In this document: positions 1 to 5,550 of the stretch, piece after piece
Layout: the number at the start of each line of letters is the position of its first letter
Numbering within the stretch: the first letter of the stretch is position 1
Source: Planctomycetota bacterium
GTDB taxonomy: Bacteria; Planctomycetota; UBA1135
DNA length: 7,700 nucleotides
Direction: 5' to 3'
Assembly: GCA_014382465.1 (NCBI GenBank)
Contig: JACNJP010000163.1
Coordinates: forward strand, 1 to 7,700
Program-made: the position numbers and the translations under genes
Notes under the pieces: model-generated
The model's database searches: none
What the model was told of the DNA's origin: nothing
What the model saw: the letters and a program-made list of their open reading frames with translations, nothing else

Positions 1-127
1 CGAAGTCGGCCTCGCCCAGGACTCGGCTCAGGCGGTCGTAGAAAGGGTGACCCGGTGAGCGGGGAAGGTCGAGAGCGGAGAAGAAGAGCGCCTCTTGCTC
101 CGCCTTGCTGCGTCGGCCCATTGCCAT
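1..127 (-). CDS. Transposase, N-terminal fragment (IS5/IS1182-like)
   Basis: A minus-strand frame opens with ATG at 127 and runs off the left edge, giving 42 codons. It starts MAMGRRSKAEQEALFF and continues through LPRSPGHPFYDRLSRVLGEA. The LPRSPGHPFY-x-RL segment followed by an LxEA-type helix is, from memory, typical of the N terminus of IS5/IS1182-group transposases, which act as cut-and-paste DDE recombinases on the element's own ends. The catalytic residues would lie outside the window. A second ATG at 121 is an alternative start; a purine-rich GAGAGAG sits upstream of 127 and favours the first. The gene points the same way as the ATPase gene it interrupts. The family assignment is recollection from one short motif; that it is a transposase is fairly secure. 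Confidence 0.7.
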   Translation of the reverse strand, partial: MAMGRRSKAEQEALFFSALDLPRSPGHPFYDRLSRVLGEADF

Positions 128-1290
128 GGCCGTACTCTCTCAACTGGCGAATTCCGAGTCCAGGACTTTATCCACAGACTGTTGAGGCAGGTGTAGAGCG
201 TGGTGCTCTTGCCGGACCCGGTCGGTCCGGTGACGAACATCAGGCCGTGGTGGGACCGGCCGGCCTCCATGAAGGCGCTCGCCTGGGCCTCGGAGAAGCC
301 GAGCAGCTCGAGCCGCTCGGGGATGTTGCCCTTCTCGAGCACCCGCAGCACCATCTTCTCGCCGTAGACCGTCGGCACCGTCGAGGCGCGCAGGTCGACG
401 CGGGAGTCGCCGTCCTTGAGCGTGATGCCGCCGTCCTGCGGCTTGCGCCGCTCGGCGATGTCCATCTTGGCCAGGATCTTCAGGCGCGACACGATCTGGG
501 AGAAGATCCACGGCGGCGGCGGCGTGACCTCGCGCAGGTGGCCGTCGACGCGGAAGCGCACCCGCACGGTCTTCTCGTACGGCTCGAGGTGGATGTCGCT
601 GGCCCCCTCCTCGATGGCCTGCAGCAGCAGCATGTTGACGATCCGCAGGACCTGGCTGTCCTTGCCGTCAGGCAGGGCGCGCTTGACGTCGACGTCGACG
701 CCCTCGTCCCGCTCCTTCACGGCGCTGGCCTCGGCGTCGTCCCCAGCCTCGAGGATGATCTCGCGGACCTTGCTGTTGGAGCCGAGGATCTCGCGCGAGA
801 TGGCGTCGTAGAGGCTGAGGGTGACCGCGTGGGCGACCAGCGGCGTGCCCGAGAGCATCCGCAGCTCCTCAATGGTGCGGAAGTCGGCCGGGTTGATCAG
901 CGCCACGTGCAGCCCGCCGTCCCGCCGGAAGACGCCCAGCACCCTGCGGTCGATGCACACCTTCTCCGGCAGGACCGCGGAGGCCGCGCGCACCTCGTCC
1001 CCCATCTCGGCGAGCGTGCCGAGGACCCTCGGCTCGTCGCCGGGGTAGGTCTCGGTGATCCGGGGCTGCTCCTCGACGGTCAGGTCGAGGTAGCTGATCC
1101 CGAGGTGCTCGGCGTAGCGCCGCGCCACCGTCCGTTCGTCGACCACCTTCTCGGCCATGAGCAGGCGGCCGTCCACCACCATGCCGGGGGCGAGGGTGCC
1201 CTTGAAGTCCTCGAGGGCGTCGGCCGTGAGCTCGCCGCTCTCCATGAGGAGGCGGGTGATCAAGGCTTCCTGGGCGATCGAGGGGCTCAT
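28..1290 (-). pseudogene. GspE/PilB-type pilus or secretion assembly ATPase, truncated by IS insertion
   Basis: The product is a hexameric cytoplasmic ATPase that powers pilin or pseudopilin extraction in type IV pilus and type II secretion machines. The start is ATG at 1290, overlapping the TGA of the upstream gene as ATGA. Residues about 10-150 look like the MshEN/T2SSE N-terminal domain. The motif ASDIHLEPY (to Y238) marks the N-terminal sub-domain of the ATPase core, followed by RRKPQDGG and the Walker A GPTGSGKST at 355-363. Native sequence ends near residue 371. A foreign 49-residue tail then runs to a stop at 28, giving a 420-residue fusion. The Asp box, Walker B and His box, which family members of roughly 500-570 residues carry after Walker A, are missing. 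The truncated product should therefore be inactive. The remainder may lie beyond the IS, outside the window. GspE and PilB cannot be told apart here. Confidence 0.85.
168..176 (+). other. Perfect DnaA-box consensus at the IS/ATPase junction
   Basis: The plus strand reads TTATCCACA, an exact match to the DnaA box TTATNCACA. It lies within about ten bases of the point where the ATPase reading frame stops making sense, so it is probably inside the IS tip. DnaA boxes are known in the outer end of IS50/Tn5, where DnaA affects transposition. A similar role here is inference; a single 9-mer can also occur by chance. Confidence 0.4.
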
Positions 1291-1871
1291 CCGCCCTCCT
1301 CCGGGCGGGCGCCGCCGCCCAGCAGGCCGGCCATGAGGGCCAAGTCGCGCAGCGCGATCTCGCGCCGGTCCACCATGTCCAGGACGAAGAACTCGCCCAG
1401 GTAGAGCACCGTGGCGGTCCTCCCGGTGATCTCGGTGACCGTCGCAGGCTGGTCCGGGTCCAGGCCGGCGACCGCGTCGCCCACCAGGCAGCGCTGACCG
1501 TTGATGACGGCCGAGCGGTAGGACCCCGAGCTCAGGGCGGAGTCGAGCCGGATCACGAGGGCGGCGGTGACCTGTCCGTCCTCCTCCGCCGCCGGGTCCT
1601 CCGGACCGCCGCCGCTGGAGTATTGAGCGTTCGCGTCGGCCTCCCTGGCCTCGGCGACCTTGGCCAGGATCTGCGCCATCTGGAACGGGTCCGCCGGGCT
1701 GAGCGCCGCGGTCTCGGCGCCGCGCATCCCCAGCAGCTCCTCGGCGATCACCGGGACGGAGCGGTCCACCGCCTCGCTGGGGACGACCTCCTCCTGGACC
1801 GCCGACCAGCTGAACCACACCAGGGTGGCGCCGACGAACAGGAAGCTGTTCTTCTTCACCAGGGCGATCAT
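1287..1871 (-). CDS. PilP/GspB-like inner-membrane-anchored periplasmic assembly protein
   Basis: This is a 194-residue protein. It has a short basic N terminus (MIALVKKN), one membrane segment at about residues 9-24, and an acidic, low-complexity linker. A compact C-terminal beta domain carries VINGQRCLVGDAV and a later VLYLGEFFVL strand. That INGxR-xxGD pattern resembles the C-terminal domain of GspB, and more loosely PilP and GspC, which couple the inner-membrane platform to the secretin. ATG at 1871 overlaps the upstream TGA as ATGA, and its own TGA overlaps the ATPase ATG in the same way, so the three genes are translationally coupled. Position after a PilO-like gene supports the PilP role. 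Similarity is by pattern only; the exact family is uncertain. Confidence 0.68.
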   Translation of the reverse strand: MIALVKKNSFLFVGATLVWFSWSAVQEEVVPSEAVDRSVPVIAEELLGMRGAETAALSPADPFQMAQILAKVAEAREADANAQYSSGGGPEDPAAEEDGQVTAALVIRLDSALSSGSYRSAVINGQRCLVGDAVAGLDPDQPATVTEITGRTATVLYLGEFFVLDMVDRREIALRDLALMAGLLGGGARPEEGG

Positions 1872-2452
1872 GCCTCGACCTCCTCCTCGTCCAGCAGGTC
1901 GAGCACGCTGGTGCCGGTCAGGATGCGCACCTTGGCGGTCAGCGTCAGCCAGCCGCTCTCCACCATTACGCCGAGGTCGTCGATCCGGATCAGGTGCTCG
2001 CTGCGCTCGAGCCGGTCGACGAAGTCGGCGAGCTGCGAGTAATCGCCGGTGGCGCGGATCTCGAGGTCGAGGATCTTGAAGTTGCCGCTGGAGATGGGGA
2101 CGCCGGGGACGAACTCGAGCAGCCGGCCGCCGGCGAGCTCGAGCTGCCGCTGGACGTACTCCTGCCACACCACCACGTCGTCGGCCTCGGTCAGGCGTTC
2201 CCGGTAGACCCGCGCGACGTCCATCATGGCCTGGACCTCGAGCAGGTCCTCCACGAGCCGCTGCTGCTGGTCGCGGTTCGCGCGGGCGGCGTCGAGGCGC
2301 ATGCCGAAGGGCAGGCGCACGGCCAGCAATCCGACCACGAGGATCACCGCCGCGAGCGTCGCCTTGTAGACCCCCTGCGTCTCCGGGGTCAGGTGGAACA
2401 TCGACTTGGCAGCGGTCCTGGGCCGCCCGGGTTGGTTCTTGGTGTTCGTCAT
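1868..2452 (-). CDS. PilO/GspM-like inner-membrane assembly protein
   Basis: This is a 194-residue bitopic protein: a cytoplasmic N terminus of about 30 residues, a membrane helix at about 32-47, and a heptad-like coiled coil (ARANRDQQQRLVEDLLEVQ). A ferredoxin-like periplasmic domain with strands such as KILDLEIRATGDYSQLADFV ends it. The LxIxxxGxYxxLxxFVxxLE pattern is characteristic of PilO/GspM-type proteins, which dimerise with PilN/GspL in the alignment subcomplex. The ATG at 2452 is 3 bases after the stop of the fused GspL-like gene, and its TGA overlaps the next ATG. Length (about 200 residues) is normal for the family. I cannot decide between pilus and type II secretion nomenclature. 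Confidence 0.78.
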   Translation of the reverse strand: MTNTKNQPGRPRTAAKSMFHLTPETQGVYKATLAAVILVVGLLAVRLPFGMRLDAARANRDQQQRLVEDLLEVQAMMDVARVYRERLTEADDVVVWQEYVQRQLELAGGRLLEFVPGVPISSGNFKILDLEIRATGDYSQLADFVDRLERSEHLIRIDDLGVMVESGWLTLTAKVRILTGTSVLDLLDEEEVEA

Positions 2453-2455
2453 CGC

Positions 2456-3889
2456 TCAACCTCCGCGCGGCTCGCAGGTCGCCGACAGCCTGGCCATCGG
2501 CGGGGCCCCGTCGTGGGGGGGGCGGGCCGCGGGCCCCGTCACCCCCCCGGAGGGGGGCGGGGGCGGGCCGGGGCGCCGCCCGGCGGGGGTTGGAGCGCCG
2601 CCCCCCCGGCGGGGGAGGGGGGCCCCCACCGGCACGGTGCAATCGAAACGGACGAAGCGCTCGCCTTCGCCGTAGCTGGTGCCCTCATCCTCCCCGCTGT
2701 CGTCGAGGAGCAGCGGGTAGCGGCCTGACAGCGCCTCGATGCGGGCGGCGGCGGGGACCAGCGACGGCAGCTCCTCGAGGATCCCGGCCCAGAAGGCCCG
2801 GCGCACCAGGAAGCTGTGGGTGATCCCGGTCTCGAGCCGGAGGGCGTCGAGCCGGTCGTCCACAGAGAGCGGACCGGTCCGCGTGTCCTCCTGGAGGGCG
2901 CTGGCCTCGATCTCGAGCTGCTCGGCGATGCCCTGGACCGCAGACCCTTCCTGGTAGAGCCAGGCGGCCGTCAAGCCCACCGCGGCCAGCGCCGGCGCGG
3001 CGGCCGCCAGCGGGAATTTCGGGGCCCGGCGCGACGGGTCGCCCAGCTTGTCGAAGATGTCGAAGCTCCCGGCGTGCAGCCGCCCACCGCTCGGACCGGC
3101 GAGAGTCTCCGCCAGGAGTCCGGCGCTGAAATCCATCGGCGGGGCCAGGATCCCCTTGAGTTCCAGGCGCTTCGCGTAGCCCAAGACCAGCTCGCCGAGG
3201 CGCTCCGCGGCGTGGAAGACCACGCCGTCGATCTGCTTGATCCCGAGCTCCCCTTCGGAGTGGGAGATCAAGCTGCGCAAGCCGGCGATGATCGGCGAGC
3301 AATCGCCTTCCGGCGGGAGGCCGAAGATCCGACGGGCCAGGATCTGGTCGCGGAGCAGGAGGATCGCCATGCCGCGGTCGGAGCCGACCAGCACCCGGAC
3401 GTGGCATCGCCAGCCCTTGGGCGCCGCCTTCTTCTGGATCGCCAGGCCGGTCAGCGCGTGGGTCGACGGCACCATCCGGCGCAGGGACGGGGCGATTCCG
3501 CCGAGGGCCTCCAGGGCCGCCTTGACCAGCGGCTTGGGGAAGGCGTGGAGCGTGGAGTACCAGTTGAAACCGGACCCGGACTCCGTGGTGTGGGAGACCA
3601 GCCCGCCCTCGACCTGCCCCTCGAGGTACTCCTGGTACTGCTCGTGCTTCTGGCCCCGCTTGCCCTTCCTCGTGACGAGGAAGTCGAGGCCCGGATCGAT
3701 CGCGACGTTGATCTGCCCGTCCAGGAGGTTGTCGTCATCCAGCTCGTTGAGGAGCTGGGCGTGGGTCTTGCCCTCCAGCAGGAACTCGACCGGACCTTCC
3801 AGGGAGTCGCTGCGGAACACCGAAATCCGGTCCCGACCGATCACCAGGCCGGTGGCGGTGGTTCTCTTCAGCCGGAATTTGAGTGCCAT
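2456..3889 (-). CDS. GspL-like (fused PilM-PilN) assembly platform protein
   Basis: This is a 477-residue protein with an N-terminal region (about 1-280) compatible with the actin-like PilM fold. A membrane helix follows at about 292-312 (FPLAAAAPALAAVGLTAAWLY), then a coiled coil and a small periplasmic domain ending in strand-like RFDCTVPVG. This is the domain order of GspL, equal to PilM and PilN in one chain. GspL recruits the GspE ATPase to the membrane and pairs with GspM, matching its neighbours here. ATG at 3889 was chosen because family-like sequence begins there (MALKFRLKRT); the frame is open upstream to 4042 but that part looks non-coding. No good Shine-Dalgarno sequence is visible. 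Oddity: residues about 419-463 are encoded by a run-rich G/C tract and are mostly P, G, A and R, so the C terminus may be altered or misassembled. Confidence 0.7.
   Translation of the reverse strand: MALKFRLKRTTATGLVIGRDRISVFRSDSLEGPVEFLLEGKTHAQLLNELDDDNLLDGQINVAIDPGLDFLVTRKGKRGQKHEQYQEYLEGQVEGGLVSHTTESGSGFNWYSTLHAFPKPLVKAALEALGGIAPSLRRMVPSTHALTGLAIQKKAAPKGWRCHVRVLVGSDRGMAILLLRDQILARRIFGLPPEGDCSPIIAGLRSLISHSEGELGIKQIDGVVFHAAERLGELVLGYAKRLELKGILAPPMDFSAGLLAETLAGPSGGRLHAGSFDIFDKLGDPSRRAPKFPLAAAAPALAAVGLTAAWLYQEGSAVQGIAEQLEIEASALQEDTRTGPLSVDDRLDALRLETGITHSFLVRRAFWAGILEELPSLVPAAARIEALSGRYPLLLDDSGEDEGTSYGEGERFVRFDCTVPVGAPLPRRGGGAPTPAGRRPGPPPPPSGGVTGPAARPPHDGAPPMARLSATCEPRGG
2501..2634. repeat. Run-rich G/C tract with G-quadruplex motif inside the gspL-like gene
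   Basis: This stretch is almost pure G and C, built of homopolymer runs: 8 G at 2515-2522, 7 C at 2542-2548, 6 G at 2552-2557, 5 G at 2559-2563, 7 C at 2601-2607 and 6 G at 2617-2622. Bases 2552-2573 form four G runs (6, 5, 3 and 4) separated by one or two bases, a strong G-quadruplex motif on the plus strand. Neighbouring sequence is GC-rich but not run-rich. It keeps the reading frame of the GspL-like protein open. It may be a slippage-prone insertion or an assembly error. Confidence 0.6.
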
Positions 3890-4048
3890 GGTATGAACGA
3901 GGACGAAGGGCTCTTGGGCTTCGGCCACCCGCGTCGGGCGGATGGCCCTGTGCTCCATCGGCCGTTTTGCCGGCGGGACTTTCGAGACAAAGGCGCCGGA
4001 AGGGCCGGGGGAAGGCCAGGGTCGTCCCGAGCCTCTGCCCAAAGGAGA
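3890..4048. other. Intergenic region between pilin copy 1 and the gspL-like gene
   Basis: About 160 bases lie between the hairpin after pilin copy 1 and the GspL-like start. An open frame in phase with that gene extends back to 4042, with an internal ATG that would add MEHRAIRPTRV. Its composition (rich in P, R and K) looks like untranslated DNA rather than protein. No clear promoter or ribosome binding site is visible. Confidence 0.4.
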
Positions 4049-4078
4049 GGGCCGCGGCCGAATTCACGGCCGCGGCCC
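4049..4078 (-). terminator. 12-bp hairpin after pilin copy 1
   Basis: A perfect inverted repeat pairs 4049-4060 with 4067-4078 around a 6-base loop (AATTCA on the plus strand). It lies about 45 bases past the pilin stop. On the minus strand it is followed by CTCTCCTTTGG, not a proper T run, so it may be a weak terminator or an mRNA-end stabiliser that sets pilin above the downstream assembly genes. The arms are identical at the second copy while the loop has changed, which supports selection on the structure. Confidence 0.55.
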
Positions 4079-4087
4079 ATCGCCGGC

Positions 4088-4103
4088 GGAGGGCGGGCCC
4101 TCC
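4088..4103 (-). other. GC-rich inverted repeat between the pilin stop and its hairpin
   Basis: Seven-base arms GGAGGGC and GCCCTCC flank two bases. The sequence is duplicated unchanged at 4755-4770 after pilin copy 2. With the larger hairpin it forms a structured 3' untranslated end on the minus-strand transcript. Function beyond that is unknown. Confidence 0.35.
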
Positions 4104-4122
4104 TCGGGCCCCTGTTCGGGAC

Positions 4123-4536
4123 CTACTTGACCGGGATCAGGTCGTCCTTGATCGAGCTGCGCTTGGCGTTGAAGCCTTCCTGGTCCCAGACCACGGTGTA
4201 GGCGCCGAAGCCGCTCGCGGCGCCGGAGCGGGTCAGCTTGCACTCCCACTTGGTCTCCCAGTTCGAGCTGGTGAAGTTGCCGACCTTGAAGTGCTCGGGG
4301 GCGTCGATGTCCATGTCGAGGTCGGTGACCTTCTTGCAGTACTGCCCGTGGCGGGCGGCGTAGCGCGCCTGGCCGGCCTCGATCTGCGCCAGGTAGGCGA
4401 AGGATTCGCTGGCCTTGCTGCGCTCGACGGCGGTCTGGTAGCGCGGGACGGCGAGCATCGACAGCACGCCGAGGATCACGACCACGATGGTCAGTTCAAC
4501 GAGGGAGAAACCCTTCTGGTTCTTGGCGAGAGACAT
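4123..4536 (-). CDS. Type IV pilin, copy 1
   Basis: This is a 137-residue prepilin. A short charged leader MSLAKNQKG is cut by prepilin peptidase after G9, leaving F as mature residue 1 and the essential glutamate at mature position 5 (E14). The hydrophobic helix follows (LTIVVVILGVLSMLAVPRY, with the usual Pro near mature position 22). The globular domain has two cysteines, C67 and C99, which probably form a disulfide. Mature length of 128 suits a major or minor pilin and is much longer than the short Geobacter-type PilA. The start is unambiguous, but no Shine-Dalgarno sequence is evident (CATTAATCAAG before ATG). It lies downstream of an identical copy and upstream of the assembly genes on the same strand. 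GspG is less likely because the C-terminal part does not show the usual GspG features. Confidence 0.93.
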   Translation of the reverse strand: MSLAKNQKGFSLVELTIVVVILGVLSMLAVPRYQTAVERSKASESFAYLAQIEAGQARYAARHGQYCKKVTDLDMDIDAPEHFKVGNFTSSNWETKWECKLTRSGAASGFGAYTVVWDQEGFNAKRSSIKDDLIPVK

Positions 4537-4551
4537 CTTGATTAATGGGGT

Positions 4552-4716
4552 GATGGTTTCGCGGCGTCAGCCGCATCGAGGGAGGGGGGTCGGTCGGACG
4601 ATGCGAACGAGGATTCGACGCCCTGATCCTCCTTCGGCCAGCCCCGTCTCCCGACTTGCGGCCGATCCCGGAATATTTCACCCGATTTCGGGTGGATTGC
4701 GCCGGAAGACCAGCCA
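4552..4716. other. Unique spacer between the two pilin copies
   Basis: About 165 bases not shared by the two repeat units. It holds two small inverted repeats: CACCCGATTTCGGGTG at 4679-4694, and GCGGC/GCCGC arms at 4561-4574 close to the start of copy 1. The segment around 4671-4690 is AT-richer than its surroundings and might hold the promoter of copy 1, but I see no convincing -35/-10 or sigma-54 site. Confidence 0.4.
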
Positions 4717-4744
4717 GGCCGCGGCCGAATGAACGGCCGCGGCC
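4717..4744 (-). terminator. 11-bp hairpin after pilin copy 2
   Basis: Arms 4717-4727 and 4734-4744 pair perfectly around the loop AATGAA. This is the duplicate of the hairpin after copy 1 with two loop changes. No T run follows on the minus strand, so complete termination is doubtful and read-through into copy 1 is possible. Confidence 0.5.
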
Positions 4745-4789
4745 CATCGCCGGCGGAGGGCGGGCCCTCCTCGGGCCCCTGTACGGGAC

Positions 4790-5203
4790 CTACTTGACCG
4801 GGATCAGGTCGTCCTTGATCGAGCTGCGCTTGGCGTTGAAGCCTTCCTGGTCCCAGACCACGGTGTAGGCGCCGAAGCCGCTCGCGGCGCCGGAGCGGGT
4901 CAGCTTGCACTCCCACTTGGTCTCCCAGTTCGAGCTGGTGAAGTTGCCGACCTTGAAGTGCTCGGGGGCGTCGATGTCCATGTCGAGGTCGGTGACCTTC
5001 TTGCAGTACTGCCCGTGGCGGGCGGCGTAGCGCGCCTGGCCGGCCTCGATCTGCGCCAGGTAGGCGAAGGATTCGCTGGCCTTGCTGCGCTCGACGGCGG
5101 TCTGGTAGCGCGGGACGGCGAGCATCGACAGCACGCCGAGGATCACGACCACGATGGTCAGTTCAACGAGGGAGAAACCCTTCTGGTTCTTGGCGAGAGA
5201 CAT
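4790..5203 (-). CDS. Type IV pilin, copy 2 (identical coding sequence to copy 1)
   Basis: By direct reading the 414-bp coding sequence is identical to copy 1, so it encodes the same 137-residue prepilin with G9/F10 cleavage, E14 and the C67/C99 pair. The frame is open upstream to 5302, but the extra N-terminal residues (MPMEILAPEPP...) would put over 30 residues before a normal class III leader. ATG at 5203 is therefore the right start. This is the first gene of the minus-strand cluster and faces the cytochrome gene across the intergenic region. Identical genes can arise by recent duplication, gene conversion or assembly error; different flanks on both sides and the unique spacer argue against a simple assembly collapse. 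Confidence 0.92.
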   Translation of the reverse strand: MSLAKNQKGFSLVELTIVVVILGVLSMLAVPRYQTAVERSKASESFAYLAQIEAGQARYAARHGQYCKKVTDLDMDIDAPEHFKVGNFTSSNWETKWECKLTRSGAASGFGAYTVVWDQEGFNAKRSSIKDDLIPVK

Positions 5204-5271
5204 CTTGGTTAATGGGGTCAGGCGGCGGAAGCGCCGAGTCGCGGAATCCGTTGATGGAGCACCGGAAACCG

Positions 5272-5286
5272 GCGGCTCCGGTGCCA
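5272..5286 (-). promoter_or_regulatory. Weak sigma-54-like promoter candidate for pilin copy 2
   Basis: The minus strand reads TGGCAC-CGGAG-CCGC about 70 bases upstream of the pilin start. The -24 GG and -12 GC are correctly spaced, but the usual TTGC is CCGC. Many pilA genes use sigma-54, which is why I note it. The site overlaps the 5259-5284 inverted repeat. A chance match is quite possible. Confidence 0.22.
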
Positions 5287-5439
5287 GGATCTCCATCGGC
5301 AAGGTCCCCCATCTCGCTTCAGCCCATCGAGGCAGGCCACCTCTCCGCTCGCCCCTCTTCCCTTTCCCGACCGACCCCAGGTCATGAGGCAGAATGCTTC
5401 CCCCGAAGCCTGGAATCGGCCCACGGAAATGCCGTAGTT

Positions 5440-5470
5440 CCTTGTCTATAAAACCTTTATGTTTATCTTG
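5440..5470 (+). promoter_or_regulatory. AT-rich island, probable promoter region of the cytochrome gene
   Basis: In a very GC-rich setting this segment is mostly A and T (TTGTCTATAAAACC, then TTTATGTTTATCTTG). TTGTCT at 5442 and TTATCT at 5463 resemble -35 and -10 elements but are 15 bases apart, which is short. It lies about 80-110 bases before the cytochrome start. I call the region, not exact boxes. Confidence 0.35.
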
Positions 5471-5527
5471 CCGGCGAATCGGTCTTGGTCCCGCCAGTTC
5501 ACCGGTTTACCGAAACCGCAAACTGAA

Positions 5528-5542
5528 GCCGCCGGAGGCGGC
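5528..5542 (+). promoter_or_regulatory. Hairpin holding the Shine-Dalgarno sequence of the cytochrome gene
   Basis: Arms GCCGCC (5528-5533) and GGCGGC (5537-5542) enclose GGA. The only good Shine-Dalgarno match, GGAGG at 5534-5538, lies half in the loop and half in the stem, 12 bases before ATG. This could limit translation of the cytochrome; regulation is inference. Confidence 0.4.
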
Positions 5543-5550
5543 CTTGCTCC

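Larger units (their letters stand above)
1..177 (-). mobile_element. One end of an insertion sequence inserted in the pilB/gspE-like gene
   Basis: The ATPase reading frame on the minus strand stays family-like through residues LYTCLNS (to about base 178) and then becomes an unrelated 49-residue tail. Just beyond that point, at base 127, a transposase start appears on the same strand. This is what an IS insertion looks like. The rest of the element, its other inverted repeat and any target duplication lie off the left edge, so the exact tip cannot be fixed; it should fall within about 172-180. The transposase N terminus suggests an IS5/IS1182-type DDE element. The boundary is inferred from loss of ATPase similarity, not from a visible inverted repeat. 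Confidence 0.72.
4050..4551 (-). repeat. 502-bp tandem duplication, unit 1
   Basis: This unit matches 4717-5218 at a constant offset of 667 bases. I see four differences, all outside the coding sequence: two in the hairpin loop (4064, 4065), one between hairpin and stop (4116) and one five bases upstream of the start codon (4541). The 414-bp pilin gene is identical. Similarity stops abruptly on both sides. Confidence 0.88.
4717..5218 (-). repeat. 502-bp tandem duplication, unit 2
   Basis: Partner of 4050-4551, containing the second pilin gene, its 3' hairpins and 15 bases upstream of its start codon. Further upstream the two copies share nothing obvious, so each gene has its own 5' context. 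Confidence 0.88.
5219..5550. other. Divergent intergenic region between pilin copy 2 and the cytochrome gene
   Basis: About 330 bases with no credible gene. Pilin side: an inverted repeat with 8-bp arms GCACCGGA (5259-5266) and TCCGGTGC (5277-5284). The middle is pyrimidine-rich on the plus strand (about 5339-5370). Cytochrome side: a conspicuous AT-rich island (about 5440-5470), a small hairpin CGGTTT/AAACCG (5503-5508 with 5513-5518), and another overlapping the ribosome binding site. It probably contains the promoters for both directions. Confidence 0.55.

Noticed and set aside
55..1404. Long plus-strand open frame opposite the ATPase gene
   Set aside because: It is the antisense of a recognisable GspE/PilB reading frame. 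Its composition (rich in V, D, L, H and R) is typical of shadows in GC-rich DNA.
2816..4201. Long plus-strand open frame opposite the gspL-like and pilin genes
   Set aside because: It crosses the 3' end of pilin copy 1 and the gspL-like gene on the other strand, with no ribosome binding site and no recognisable motif.
4123..5203. Short, aromatic-rich Geobacter-type conductive pilin
   Set aside because: The mature protein is 128 residues with a disulfide-bounded globular domain, unlike the roughly 60-residue Geobacter PilA, so no claim of conductivity is made.
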